DNA from: Eremophila alpestris peregrina
Lineage: Eukaryota > Chordata > Aves > Passeriformes > Alaudidae
Direction: 5' to 3'
DNA: 64,000 nt
NCBI GenBank assembly: GCA_009792885.1
Contig: WMCF01000009.1
Span: forward strand, 499,478 to 563,477
Shown here: one piece after another, positions 25,527 through 38,210 of the stretch
Layout: every line of letters begins with the position of its first letter
Position numbering within the stretch: the stretch's first letter is position 1
The notes under the pieces: generated by a model
Databases searched by the model: none
What the model saw: only the letters and a program-made list of their open reading frames with translations
What the model was told of the DNA's origin: nothing
Made by a program: the position numbers and the translations under genes

Positions 25527-26510
25527 GTATCTATCTCCAGAACTAGTTGGAGTATCTATTCCAGGCTACAGGCACATGAAACAGTGTTGAAAAGTGCAGT
25601 TGCTCAAGAAAGTATGGGATAATCATGTTTATATTAATGTAAGATTTTTCTTTAAATTACTTATAAATTTAGAATAAAATGGAATGTTATATTTTTAATT
25701 TGCTCCTAGGAGTGCAATAGTTTTGATTTTGAAAAAAAATTATATTTAAGTATTAAAATATAAATTACAGAAAATTTTACTATTCCTTTTGTTTTTGAAA
25801 TAATTGTTGCTATGTTTTAGGATACCCAGAGAAAAAAATCTCTGTTCTGAAGTCAACCAATTTCAAGATAATCTCAACACAAAACAAACTTTGTGGTTTC
25901 CTTTAGAGCATTCCTAATACACAGAACTTGCTTGATTAATTAAAATAACTGTGTAAAAATTCAGAAATCCATAAAATCCAATTCAGAACTCAGGACTGTA
26001 CATTAGAAAGCTCTACAAATCTACAAACGAGAGTCCAGAAAAGTTAGTGTACAGACCTGTATGGGGAATCAGTCTTGCAAAGTTCTGTTTCCCTAAAGAT
26101 GCTGCCTTTCATAGGCAAGGTTAAAAATACATGTACATAGATCTTCTTTGTGTAATTTTGTTTGTAGCACCCCCAGGAGGAGTTGCAGGGCATCTTCCCA
26201 GAATCTCCCAGGTGCACCTGTATCTTACCTGTGGATTTAGGTGTGTGTTTAATAGCATTAGAAAGTTGTGTCTGTATGTTTTTATCAGCTACTGAAACAT
26301 GAAACTGTTAAAATGCTTGGCCTTTGAGCTGAATTTAGAGAAGATGGATTATTATGTGTGCTTGCTAAATAATGGTGGTGTAGGAAAAATTAAGGCCCAT
26401 GAGCTATTGCTGTAGGATGGGCTTTCCCCTGCATCCATTTATCTGTTTTGTAGCAGGAACTTGTCTTTACCAAATGTTGTTGATGCTTTTATCTGTACTT
26501 TCTGTTTCAG

Positions 26511-26598
26511 AGCAGCACTGATGATTGGACTAAAACCCAGTGGAGAGAGATTAATGTGGAACAGATGGATGTGCAGCTCAGAAGGTTTGCCAAGGCAG
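26511..26598 (+). pseudogene. DNAH11: DNAH11 linker exon, intact (DDWTKTQWREINVEQMD)
   Basis: The acceptor TTTCTGTTTCAG and donor GCAG|GTTCCA flank DDWTKTQWREINVEQMD, then VQLRRFAKA. This is nearly identical to the DNAH11 segment DNWTKTQWRQIHVEQMD...LRRFAKE. It is among the best preserved exons and has no lesion. The exon expected just before it (LFEVALPEYKQ...) was not found in 25527-26510. Confidence 0.95.
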
Positions 26599-28065
26599 GT
26601 TCCACAGCCATCTCTTTCTGCAATTTATCTGTCTCAGTGCCACCCCTTCCTCACTCTTCCCACCCACTTGGATGTTTTGGTGGGTTTATTACTCATGTCC
26701 AAGCTGAATGTTCTGGAACAGGCTTTGTTTTGGGGGCTTTCCTCTAAAACTTTATTTTTCTGAATGAGTTTCCAGCCCCTGTGGAGTTGTATGTAAAATC
26801 ATGCTGTCACTTCTCTGAGTTGAGGCAGTATGGGAAATAAAAAAAGAGGGTGGGGGTTTGTGGCAGACCCCTCCAGACAACAATCACTTTTACAGGTGGA
26901 ATTTGCAGAGGCTCATCTGCTCTGCTCACAGACATAGCTCCAGAGTGTTGGGAGCTGCAGGGAAGGCACTCATTTTTAAAGGGAGGGCACTTTTCTGCTT
27001 GCAGTATTTCAGTGTTTTGTTGACAGTAGCACTGCAGAAGAAAATTCCAATGGGACAGAGAAGTATGAAGTAAAAATAACAACAAAGACTCACTCCCCAG
27101 ACTATTTGTAGGACACTACAGCTGCGCCTCACAGACAGTACAGTGGTTTAATATAAAGTCTTGAACCTAACAGGTATAACTTAAATATTTGTTTCATTCA
27201 GAAATAAATTATCTTTATTGCATGCTCATTTATTCCTCTTTTGAGAGAAAAGTCAGACTTCATCCTAGATATTTTCTCCTGAATTGTTTTGAAAGTGTGA
27301 ACTCCACCTACCCAGTTCTGATACTTTTTGTTAATCAAAAAGAATCCCAGTGGTTTTGGTTCATAAGCTATGACATGGAGCAGTTATTGATTTTCAAAAT
27401 TTGAATACAATTCTTTTAAACCATTGAAAAAAATTGAAGACCTATTTCAAATTTGTTTTTCATTTTTAAAATTAAAAATGTTATGATTTATCACACACAG
27501 TTTTAATAAAAGTATATTTCAACTTCTTTTTAATGCAGGAAGCTCCTAAACAGGATTAGCACAAAATTATGACTTTTTTTAACAAAATGAAAATGCAAAA
27601 ATAATTTACTGTCATCATTTTGAATCACAGATAAAAAAAAAATTTAATTGAATCGAATTAATCCTACCAAGTAGCAACAAAGTACTGCAAATATCCCCAT
27701 CACTCTCCAAGGTTTCTAGTCTGCAGAAACTGAGTCGGTATCTTACATCAGCTTCAATGGCAGCTGTGCAAATAAACTTAGCTTTGGTGTTATGAAGTAC
27801 AAAACACCAGAGTACATGACAAAACAAACAAAAAACCATCAGTACCAGCATCAAGAAATATTTCTGCAAGGCTGATTCAGTCCACACTTTGGTGGCAAAT
27901 CTGAAAGTATATCTGGTGTCTAGAGTCCATATAACTTATTTAATTGTGTTTTAGGTTAGATTCCATTTGAACACTTTGTTTTACGCTTATATTGGACTTT
28001 TTCTTTTTCACCGACTTTTTAATCTGAGGATTTTCATTGCTTCCTGCTGTCCCTTTTCTTTGCAG

Positions 28066-28124
28066 GTCAGGCTTTTAGTAGCAGAAGACATTCTCAGACC
28101 TTTTGGGACTACAGTTTTATAAAG
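28066..28124 (+). pseudogene. DNAH11: Possible DNAH11 linker exon remnant
   Basis: Good splice signals (TTTCTTTGCAG and AAAG|GTAGAA) bracket 59 bases whose frame reads SSRRHSQTFWDYSFIK. The order S, WD, Y and terminal K resembles [20 protein letters not shown] with part deleted. The position and splice sites fit, but identity is low, so this is tentative. The rest of 26599-29000 shows no further exon, although about 100 more residues are expected there. Confidence 0.4.
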
Positions 28125-29000
28125 GTAGAAGATGAACTCCAAAGTGTAGAAAGAGCTGAGTTCTGAAAAGTTGAGAAATGTACTTTTATTTTTCTTCTGT
28201 TTTTGCAGAATAGTATGGAAAAAATTCTTTGTTTAGGTCTTATTGCAAGAAATTAATCATAGAACTGAACATTTTCATGTGACTTACCCAGGTATCAAAA
28301 TTCACAGCCCAGCAAAATGAACTTCTTGTCTGTGGTGTAGTTTACCATCACTGTGAATTACATATGATTTAATTAAATTCCTCAGTTCCAAGTATGAAAT
28401 GTGATATATGTAGACAGATGTTATTATTGCTCCTATTATTCCCAGACTTTGGAAGAAATCAGCCAAACCTGGACTGCCATAGAATTTTCTTACCAAGAGC
28501 ATAAAAGAATAGAAATTCCTTTAACAAAAGTCCAATGAATAGCTGCTTGAAACTTTGGATAACACTCAAATAAGAATTTATTTATTAGAAATGTCATTAT
28601 TGTTTTAATATTATTCACTCCCTTGATAAACTTGGCTAGTTAAAACTTTTTTCCTGAATCTTTATTGAAGATTTATATTTTCTCCAGATGTTAGTACTGG
28701 GAATTTACATGTATGCTCTGTACCTATATGTATTTTAAAAACTTTCCTGTCTCCATGTAGGAGTTAAAAAAACAGCAGCTTTCTAAGCTTGTCATTCCTA
28801 AAGATTTTTAAAAAAATCTTTTAATAATACGCTGTCCATTTTCAGTGTTTAAAGATATCTTCTCTTATAATACACAATAATAACCATTACAGGAGAATTT
28901 GTTAAGCTCTTGTTAGCTTTAGTCCTCTCTTCAATAAATTGTTTTGATCAGTGCAATTTTTCTGGCTTTTTTGTTTTGTTTGTTTGTTTTTTAGTTTCAG

Positions 29001-29151
29001 ATGCAAGTGATTATGAAAAGTAAATACGTGGTATATTTAATTGAACAAGTGAAATGCTGGCAAAGTCAATTAAACATTGCAGATCCATTTGGATGGAATT
29101 TCAATGCATGTGGTATCTTCATCCAAGCAATTATCTGCCTTGTTTCCCTTT
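29001..29151 (+). pseudogene. DNAH11: DNAH11 linker exon with deletion frameshift
   Basis: The acceptor is TTTAGTTTCAG. The frame reads MKSKYVVYLIEQVKCWQSQL, then NIAD, matching [23 protein letters not shown]. About ten bases are then missing near 29095 and the frame resumes IWMEFQCMWYLHPSNYL, equivalent to FTWMEVQRTWSHLESIF. The linker is the lever arm that swings during the power stroke. The donor side is not clear. Confidence 0.93.
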
Positions 29152-30114
29152 CGCACAGACTGGCATTTGTGGTGTCACAATTTGAGGTCATTCCTTCACA
29201 TGCATTTAATATCTTTTTATTTACTCTCTGTTAGCTTTTTAACTCCTGGAGGCACATAGAAATATAATATTGCTGAGGTGCAGAAACCCTTTCTGCAAAC
29301 TCCGTATCATTTAGGAAAGTGATGGTTGAAGTACAAGTTTATGGTCTGTTATTAATTGACAGCTAAAGGTAATTAATGCAAAAACAAACACTTGACACAA
29401 AGCATCATGCCTTAATTGGTCACTCTGACAAAAGAAGTCACTGAACCCTTGCCTAGCAAAGAGGATAATTTTGTGTTGCCAATACACCTGTAATTCAATC
29501 CACAGATGCCAGGGAAAGCGCTCATCATGTACAATTCTGAAAAGCTAATATTCTGTGTTAATGTTCTATTGGAATCTTCTGTGCTTGAAATTTTAAATAT
29601 ATTTCTAATTGTTTAAATCTGGAATTTAGAAACATTGACAGCAGCATGTCTCACTATTTGCAAAAAAAAAAAAGTATAATTTTTTTCTACAAATTGAGAA
29701 CCTTGTTAAAAACAATGAAATGATTTGTGGTATTTAACATGCATAAGTTTCTTCATGGTGCATTTTGAAAAAGTCATTGGGCGTGCATGAGCAGAAATAC
29801 TCTAAAATTATTATTCTGCTCAAATCTTTCATTTTTATCTTGTCGAAGACTTTTAATGGCATCATCAGTGATATTTGCAGTTCTCTCTGTTCATTTTACT
29901 TTTCCTTCATATTCAGTCTAAACACTGTCAAAATAGGTGCTTATGGCTTTAATTATTTTTCTTTTTCCATTTCAGAAACAGAACTTAAAACAAACTGATT
30001 AGGGGTATTCTTCCAGCTCTTTTTCCCATGTTTTTCTTGTCCCAGTTCAGTAAACCATATGATGTAGAAAAAATAAATTTGAGGGTTGAAATAGCTCCCT
30101 TTCTTTCTGTACAG

Positions 30115-30206
30115 AAGTTGGTGACTGACATAACAAATAAAGAAAATGTGATGGAAGCTACAAGAAAGCCAAAGATGTATGAAAGCTTTGAAGCTCTGCA
30201 GCAGAG
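30115..30206 (+). pseudogene. DNAH11: DNAH11 linker exon, intact (ENVMEATRKPKMYE)
   Basis: The TTTCTTTCTGTACAG acceptor and CAGAG|GTAAAA donor flank a 92-base exon, frame TNKENVMEATRKPKMYESF, then EALQQR. It corresponds to [25 protein letters not shown]. No lesion is present. The following linker exons (LSLCEKALAEYLETKR...FPRFYF) were not found. Confidence 0.93.
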
Positions 30207-33200
30207 GTAAAATTTCCAGTATGATTACAAACTGTTCTAAAGTGTAGTTCTGCAACAAGCAGGAAATGAGAGCTGTCAGATTGTTTCCTTTCTGTGCAGG
30301 TGGGAGAGGTTCCAATGATATTTTTGTCATTTGTTTCTATTTGACAGCACTATATTTCTACTGCTTTTTACATGACCAATTAAACTTGAGGCATTAGTTA
30401 AGGATGGCATGATGTCAAAATTTTCAAAGGTCTTGAAAATACATTCTGTTTGGATCAAATTCACTTTCTCCCTGTCCACACTCTGGGAGCTGGGAGTCCT
30501 TTCACACTTGCAACAGGAGGTAGTGGATTTGTGCAACCAAAGTTCTCCTTCCACACTCTTGAAGGAATGCCTTGAACTTCCCACCTGCATTCACTCTCCC
30601 TGGCTTTAGAGGCAGTCATGTTTAGAGTCACAGTCTGTTTCTTCTTGCAGGGAAAATGTTACAATAAAATGTTACAATAGGAAATAGTTAAAAAAAAAAA
30701 CAACCAACACAAACCTGTTTCTTGAGATGTCGCTTTTGCTCTGAGAGATACCAAGCTAATAGCTGGAATGCATCACTCAAACATAAATAAATATGGCTTC
30801 TTTTTTCTTTCCAGATAGGCATAGAATGGGATATTTTGATCATTTATACTTTTTGTGTCAATACCAACATGTGTTTTCATGTTTTTAACTCTTTGTACAT
30901 CAAAAATAATATGTATATCTTTTTAAAAAGTGGTTTCTTTGTTCCCCCACTCAACTGATTCTTATCTACTTCTTCATTTGTTGCTTTGGTTGTTTTCTTT
31001 TAAAATTTATCTGCACATAACTGCCCTGTTAGTTAGAAATTTCTTTTCTCATTCCTTACTTGCTAAGGCTGGACTCTTTGGAAGGTTGAAGAGGTGTTTG
31101 CCCTGGCCAGACTTACCTTTTGTGGGACTTTTCTGGCTCAATTCCTTTCCCTTGGTTTCCTTGAATGAATGAAATTTTGTTCCCTTTCTTTTTCTGGAAA
31201 GGAAACATGAAAGGCTTGCCACCTTCTCTGTTCCTTACAGCTGTGTTCATCATTATTATTATTTTAAATCAATAGTGGATTGTATTGTATTATTTAATGT
31301 TGGGTCTGATTATTATCTTAACTGGGAGGGAATTCCTGGCTTTAAGATGATTTAAGGCATGTGTTATTAAAAATCTGTCTCTTTTTCAGATACTCTTTTT
31401 GTGTAAAAGCTTTGGCTGTATACTTAGAAAGCAAGCACATCCATTTTCCTCTTCTATTTTGGTTTTTCAGCAGACTTGCTAGACATCCTTTAAAGAAAAC
31501 ACAACCAAAACAGCTGAGCTTCTTTGTGTATTAAGGTACCTCACTTTCTGTACAGAAAGGAAAGTGTTCCAGCTAACCTTGTGAGCTGATAATATCAATG
31601 AACTGCACCTTTGTTCTGGGCAAATTCCTAATTTGCTATGAAAATAGGAACATTTTGCCTAAGGAAGGTAGTAAACATTTTTTTATCCCCAGCTAAGACA
31701 AATACAAGGTGTTCAGCAAGAAGAGATGAGAAACATGCACAAATCTATCTTTGCTGGAAATTTAACCACATGGAAGTAGCATTTATTTGGATTTTTGGGT
31801 TGTAGGTTTGCAGGAATTAGAAATGGAAAAGGTCAGTGAGATCATCAAATCTATTCTTCTAGCACAGATTGATCAAATTTCAGGCAAGCAGTGCACAGTG
31901 GTGATAAGTAGGATTGGAAGATCTATAGTGTCTGGTAAGCTGTTACTGACTGAGCTGCTGACCCTTGCACAAGGAGTGTTTTTGTAGCTATCCTTCTGTG
32001 TTCCTCCCCTGAACAATGGTCTGCTGGGCTTTGTGGCACCCATCTGTATAAAAGCACAGCCAATTTGATGTGTTTCAGAAGCTTCACACTGTGTTATCTA
32101 CATGCCAGATGATACTCCTGGCCTCGGTTACTGTCCAGCCACAGCCATCAATTCTCTGAGTGCTACAGTTTTTAATGTGCCCCAGGAAAAACCTTTTATT
32201 TTGAAGGGCTGTGAGTTGTAACAGTTGTAACAGTTGTTTCAGAGATGATGAAGGCTTGAACATGGAGCCTTTTCAAACATGATGGTAGGCCCTCCTAGAT
32301 CAGTGATTTGTTTCAACCACATATAAGGCAAGCAAACAAGTCTTCTGCTTTAGGTGTCAAGCATAGAGCATGCTGGTGTGTAGACAGTGATTTTCAAATT
32401 CTATGGTCTTTGGAGAGATGTTTAGCTACAAAAGGCATTTAGACCTTAGTAGGCAATTTGAAAAATAAGCATTAGTCATAAATAATAATCATTTCTAGAC
32501 TTCTCAGTTTTATGTTGAGCTTTGTCCTTTAGACTCTTCTGACAACTGATGGAAGTGTAATTAACTCCATTCACTGATTTATCATTTTGGCCCAGCTTTT
32601 CCCCATAAACCTTGTGTTTAGTAATCATGCAATAGTCAGTCATCCGCTTTAACAGAAGCATGCATTAGTGTGATTGACACAAATCTAATGTAAATGGTTT
32701 CCTTATACATATTTTTTGATGCAAATAGCCTGTTATCTTACCAAACTTCTTGGCAATGTTACTGGTCTTAAATTTCAAGAGAATACAGAGGAATATATAA
32801 ATGTTGCCCTTGAGAATGTACAGCACAGTAAAGGAGCATATTCTGTTCCATGGTAATGTAGATCTAATGATCAGGTATGTTGAATTATGTGAAATCCCCT
32901 TAATTAATTTTGCCCTCTCTAGGATGTACGTCAAATAGACCCTTTCACTTGCACGAAGTGCTACTTTCAGTTATATAAATTTGGAAAAAATAATAAATAA
33001 TAATAAACCCAGAACATTTTGTTACCCAATACTGTGTAATTTACTAATTATTTAATAAATTGTCTATCGTCCTCTTGTACATAAAATGTTTTCTAAAAGG
33101 AATGTAGAGAGTTTTCTGCTTGGAAGTAAAAAAAAAAAAACAAGTATGAAAAGTCACAGAACTGATCAAGACTATGGCTGAATGTTGTATTTCCCATACC

Positions 33201-33955
33201 TTCTCTTCTGCTGCTCTTTTTACTTTGTCTTCTGTTATAGTTTCAGTTCCCCTCCTGTCTTATCCTTTAGTACACACCTCTCCAAACCCCCAGTGCTCTC
33301 ACACTTACCCTGCCAGCTGAATGAGGTTTCAGCTGGTTCTGAGCCTCATATTTGCCAACTGGCCAGCCAGTATGTGTGCTAACTGGAGAGTGGTAGGTCA
33401 GGGAGAACAGATCAGCAACTTCTGAGACAATAACCTATTGTTCTCAGAACAGTGCTGAATGCATAAGCACTCACATTGCATAAAATCAATGTTGCTTGTG
33501 GTTCTAACGATTGGTTGTCGCAGCAGGGAGGCCCCAGACTGAATGGAAAAGTATATAAGTATATGCAGCTTGCCTCTTGGAGATAATTTCTCCAAGATAC
33601 AGCTATGTTTGAGCACATGGAGACAGAAAATACTGTGTTTGTCTTTGCTTACTCTGGGGCTGTGAGCACAAAATCTCCGGATTTTCATATTTGGATAGTA
33701 TGTCTCTGTTCAAGTCAAGTGAATACGTAAAAAAAGCAAATATCTGGTATCTCATCTAAATCCTACTGAAGGTACAGTGACAGAGAAAATGGAGGGAGAA
33801 ATCCACTCTCATTTCAAGTTTGTAAAAAGTGCTGACATAAAGAAAATCCTTTGTGAAGATTAATGAGATGATCTTCCTTTATTTTTGGTACAAAACATGA
33901 CATTTATGTTGTGTACATTAATTTATGCATGCTTGGGGTTTTTTTGTTTCAAAAG
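30207..33955. other. Intron; linker exons missing; possible old CR1 trace at 31797-31870
   Basis: About 90 residues of linker, including the family hallmark FPRFYFVSSADLLDIL, should be encoded here but were not recognised in any frame. At 31797-31870, GAATTAGAAATGGAAAAGG and GATCATCAAAT resemble the antisense 3' end of an old CR1-type element. This is a weak call. Confidence 0.45.
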
Positions 33956-34187
33956 GAGGAGTCTTGGTTGCTGCACCTTGAGGAAACTGTACACAATGCA
34001 GTGTATCTCTGCTCCATGGAGGCCCTACTGGCCTGTGAAGAGAGGCAGAGAAAACAGTGAGTTTTTGACCACCCAGCACAGACTGAACTTAGTGCTTCAC
34101 AAACTTGATAGGTTTTAGATGTAGAAATGGCATCTGGAAGGCTGAGAGAGCTTGGCAACAGCCCTGAAGGATTGCCACAAGAAGCAG
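33956..34187 (+). pseudogene. DNAH11: DNAH11 linker exon with three stops and a frameshift
   Basis: The frame reads EESWLLHLEETVHNAVYLCS, then EALLACEERQRKQ, stop, VFDHPAQTELSASQT, stop, stop, VLDVEMA. It aligns with VETWLLQLEQTM...[38 protein letters not shown]. All three stops (34058-34060 and 34106-34111) replace Trp, each one base change from TGG for TGA or TAG. One extra base then precedes the final HKKQ equivalent. The donor GCAG|GTATGG is good; the acceptor CAAAAG is modest. Confidence 0.95.
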
Positions 34188-35427
34188 GTATGGACATGCC
34201 CTTTTTGTTTAATTGAGAAAAAATAAACACAGTGTGAAAATAGTCATATTAGTATAGTTTACATATTAAATGTTAAACATAACAACATACTACTAGAACA
34301 TATTAAATAATACAGCACCTATTAAAAAAAAATGCTTCTTCAATTTCTGCTACCTCATGGGTATTTTTATCACTTTTACTGGGGTTTTCTGGGATTATTC
34401 TGAACTGAGACAAAAGCTAAAAGTGAAGGTACTGCCACAACGATGTGCTAAGAACAGAGTACACATTCAGTATGTGTACAAATATTGCACCAATATATTT
34501 GTGCAAGGAAGCCAAAACTATTTGGTTTATGTCAAACCAATCAGTTTACAACTATGTTTAGTTTTAGTCCAATTCCAGAAGGAGTACCTTATGCCATTTG
34601 ACTTTTTGCTTTACCCTTTTTTACCTCAAAATTCTCAATGTTTTACTCCTGCTGTGAGTACTCTTCCTCTTTGTGGAAACTTCCAGGAGTTTTGCTTTTC
34701 TTTTCCAACATAGACTATCTGCTGAAGGGAAATACAAAACAGGAAAGAGACTTTAAAGGAGTAATGAATATCTGTCAGAAGTGTCTAAATTTTCCTTGTA
34801 ATAGAAAAGGCATTATATCTTTCTATTTACATTTTCATGTATTTTTATAATTTCCTCCTTAGAGTTACATGCAGTAGCTAAGATTGGGATTTTCCTCCCT
34901 ACTAATACGAAATCTGAATAATTACATAGTCACTTCTTATTACATAACTCTGTATAGTCATTTATATTGTATTTTATAATCATCTCCTTATTGCTTTGTC
35001 TATTTTTAAAATGTCTCTGATCTTTCCTATGGACTATTTTTAGTTTGCCATTACATATTCTTGTTCAATTACTACAATTTTGCATAGTCTGGAACATATC
35101 TCTGTGGAGATTATAACCAGAGAATTTGCAATTCCATTTCCATTTCAATTCCAATGTACAACTTGTTATCTATCCATTCCTCCTACCCTGCCTAGCTGAC
35201 CACCTGCAGCACTTGTGCTCACCTGGATTGTTGTTGTTTTGGAGATGGCTCAATTTGCTGTTTAAACCAGGATTTCTTCTCATGTTGAATATCAGAAAAT
35301 TTGTATGTACAAGCCAGTTTTTATGGTGAATTAGTTCATGATGTAGGCGGAACTAATTTCTAGTAGTAATAATGGCAGACTGTACTGGAAGGCATCTGGT
35401 TTTAGAGGGTCACCTAAATCTTTTCAG

Positions 35428-35559
35428 GTCACTGAGCTAAATGCTCTTTATTGCCATGATGCTTGGAGAACTTTCCTCGGGTGATCATGAAAAAATCATT
35501 GCCATTTGCACCAAAGACATTCATGGCAGAGATGTATCAGCAAGCCCTCAGCCCAGAAG
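35428..35559 (+). pseudogene. DNAH11: DNAH11 exon before AAA1, one-base insertion
   Basis: The acceptor TCTTTTCAG begins VTELNAL; one extra T then breaks the frame, which continues IAMMLGELSSGDHEKIIAIC, then TKDIHGRDVSA. The family reads [38 protein letters not shown]. The donor GAAG|GTGTGT is good. The next exon (AFTWLSQLRHRW...ITPLTDR) was not found with confidence; a trace QASWLA near 36672 is too short to call. Confidence 0.95.
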
Positions 35560-37026
35560 GTGTGTGCTTGAATCAGCTGTATTTTGCATTCACAGTTTGT
35601 CCTGCCTTCAGTAACTCACAGTGTGTTTTGCTCTCCTTTCAGAGGCATGTGCACATCCTCTTCCTGTGGTGGCTTTTTGTAATTGCAGACAGCTGAAATT
35701 TTGAATGCTTCTTTAAACCAAAATGTTCACTCTATGTATAACTGCAGTTCAGGAAAAACTAATGCTGTTGGTTTGAATGAGCAAAATGTTTCACTGGTCT
35801 GGAATTGAAATAGGAAAGAATTCTTGTTCCCCCCCCCACCCCAAGCCTCAGAAATAAAATGGGCTTTTAAGGTAGCATTCAGATAAGAAGAAACAAGGCT
35901 TGAGGAGTATAATGAAACTCATTGTGGTCAAAGTAATGTCAGCTCCCTTGCAAGGACTGCATTGTTTGTATGGAGAGGCTTTGTGCTCTGCTGTAAGAGC
36001 TCTATTAAAATTATCTTCCATTACACTTGTATCTGTATGAAAGCACAAACGCCTCGAGGTGCATCTAATCCTTTATAATACACTGTAGTAGTTATTAGCT
36101 GTAAATGGCTGGGAATGAGGTGTGAGACCTGCTGATGACAGCTGCAACTTTGTGATGGGTGGCACTTGTACCACCTGAATAGTTCCTGCCTGGCGTCATG
36201 ACTCCTTGATGGCTCTTAGGTCTCCAGTTCCAGAGCTTTTGCTTGGCTGTCACAGGCATGCCATAGAGGGATGATGTCCAGAAACACTGTTTCGCCAGCA
36301 TTTGTGATATATATATATTATTATGAGGTTATCAAGTATATTTGAGAATGGATGTGCATGTAGGTGCACATACTTAAGAAATGGTATGATTTTAATGACC
36401 ACTATATTTATAGTAACTGAAATATTTTTTGCATAACTGAAGCTATATATCCACAGTTGAGTCTGAAGGGGAATATGAGCAGATCTTTGCCGAGGTTAAT
36501 CAGGAGTGTTCAGCAAAGTTTTTTTTGTTCACTTGTGAAAGTCCAAACTAGGTTTGGGGTTTTTTTCACACCACATGCAGCAAAACCTTTTTCTTCTGGG
36601 CATGTTTTGGCTCCAGTATGGAATTTCTTGTTAAAATAAGTGATCCAGAAAGATACACTCAGGCATCCTGGCTGGCTTAATGCTTACAGCCCTCAGCTGG
36701 GAGGCCAAATTCTGGGGCTCAAGTCTTTTAAATAGGCAAAGTAGCAACTACAGCCTTGTGTTTCCTGTCCTATGTGATCACTGATAGGATCTTCCTTCTT
36801 GATAAAAAATATTGATGTATTTAGTTTTCTTTCTAAAAGAAGCACTTTCCAAGTAGTACCACACCACGATTTTACATGAATATGGAAGAGCTACATTTGT
36901 GGTTTAGGATGTAGAATTATAATGAGAAAGTGGACTTGGAATAAATCATCCATGAAATGTAAGAGTTATAAAAAAGCTGTTGTAGAAGTTCACTACAATG
37001 CAAACAATCCTTTTCCATATGTTAAG

Positions 37027-37183
37027 GTGTTATATTACTCCAATTCAGGCTCTCCACCTAGCAGTGAGTGGTGCTCCTGCAGGACCAGCTGGCACAGATA
37101 AGACAGAGACCATGGAAGATTTGGTCTGTGTCCTTGGTATGATGGTGAAAATTTTCTCCTCTTCAGAACACATGGATGATGAG
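37027..37183 (+). pseudogene. DNAH11: DNAH11 AAA1 P-loop exon with Gly to Asp in Walker A
   Basis: The frame reads CYITPIQALHLAVSGAPAG, then PAGTDKTETMEDLVCVLGMM, then FSSSEHMDDE. AAA1 is the main ATPase site of every dynein, and its Walker A is GPAGTGKTET. Here codon 37097-37099 is GAT, giving GPAGTDKTET, which should abolish nucleotide binding. The donor GAG|GTGAGA is good; the acceptor ATGTTAAG is plausible. The frame has no stop. Confidence 0.96.
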
Positions 37184-37296
37184 GTGAGATGTTCTGTTAA
37201 GCAGTATGGAGATTGTTGTTTAGTTTCTTTTTCACTTGAATTACAGTGGAAATTGGTGCTTTCAAGAAAAAAATATGTTAACTCTTTTAATTTTAG

Positions 37297-37438
37297 TCTG
37301 TAGGTGACTATCTACAAAGGTTTGGTCCAGATAGGAGCTTGAGGGTGCTTTGAGGAATTCAGTCATCTCTTGGTAGAAGTGGTCAATAGTGGCAGTACAA
37401 TTAAAGACTATCCACGATAAAATTAGGAAGAAAAAGAA
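37297..37438 (+). pseudogene. DNAH11: DNAH11 AAA1 exon with stop and two frameshifts
   Basis: After the TTTTAG acceptor the frame starts SVGD. An extra T shifts it, then IYKGLVQIGA, TGA (37340-37342, for the invariant Trp of [11 protein letters not shown]), GCFEEFSHLLVEVV, one base lost, then VAVQLKTIHDKIRKKK. The family reads [40 protein letters not shown]. The Walker B region (CFDEFNR) is therefore also damaged: DEFNR has become EEFSH. Confidence 0.95.
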
Positions 37439-38105
37439 GTGAATATGTTAGGAGGGCTTCTTTGTCCTTTGTAGGCTGAAATACTGAACCAGTAATACCT
37501 TCCTCCAAAGTTCCTCTTAAACTATTTGTAAATGAAGGACTAGATGGTAACACAAAATTACCTGTGTGATGTACTACCCAAAAATAACTTTCTCTTCAAA
37601 CTGTAGGAATGAATGTGAGTAAATCCCAGTCCTACCAGATTGCAATTAAAGTTCTGGTATTGAAACCAGTTCAAGTCCTACCATGTGAGATCATAGCACC
37701 CTATGGGTGAGAAATTTGGAGGGATTCAACTTTGCAAGAAGTCTCAGTGGTTCCAGGACTGTCCAGTGCTTTTGAGACATGCCTTGGTTTTCCACTGTCC
37801 TATGTCCACCTTTCTCCATTTTGGTTTTTGTTTACTCTGTATTGTCTCCTGGCTTTCAAACCCTCTGCATCCCTACTAGTCTCTTTTATTCTATGTTTCA
37901 AAAGATGATTCTTCCTATAGACATGCTTAGCCACATGCACTCTCTGTGTCTCTAATAAAGTCCAGTGTTTTCCTTCTGAATTCAATACCAGAGAGATTAC
38001 AGAAAGCTGATGCCTACCAATGAAATACCTCTGTAAGTAAGTTTTCTTTTTTTGTAAGTACTATCTTTCTTTTAACAGTTCTTTGTGTTTTCTTTCTTTT
38101 AACAG

Positions 38106-38210
38106 ATTTGTATTTCTTGGTGAAAACATTACACTGAAATCTAGAGTTGGAATATTTATTACTATGATCTCTGGATGTGCAGGCCAGACAGAATTACATG
38201 TGAAACTCAG
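38106..38210 (+). pseudogene. DNAH11: DNAH11 AAA1 exon (RFVFLGENITLK...GIFITM)
   Basis: The acceptor CTTTTAACAG and donor CTCAG|GTTCCC flank FVFLGENITLKSRVGIFITM, then ISGCAGQTELHVKL. The wording FVFLGE.ITLK matches DNAH11 and not DNAH9 (FSFLGEEISLN) or DNAH17 (FNFLGEIIGLI). The normally invariant MNPGYAGRTELPENLK is now MISGCAGQTELHVKL, a drift seen only without selection. No stop is present. Confidence 0.95.

Noticed and set aside
36660..36710. QASWLA near a possible acceptor, resembling QAFTWLSQL of the exon expected before AAA1
   Set aside because: Too short, with a stop directly after and no convincing splice sites.
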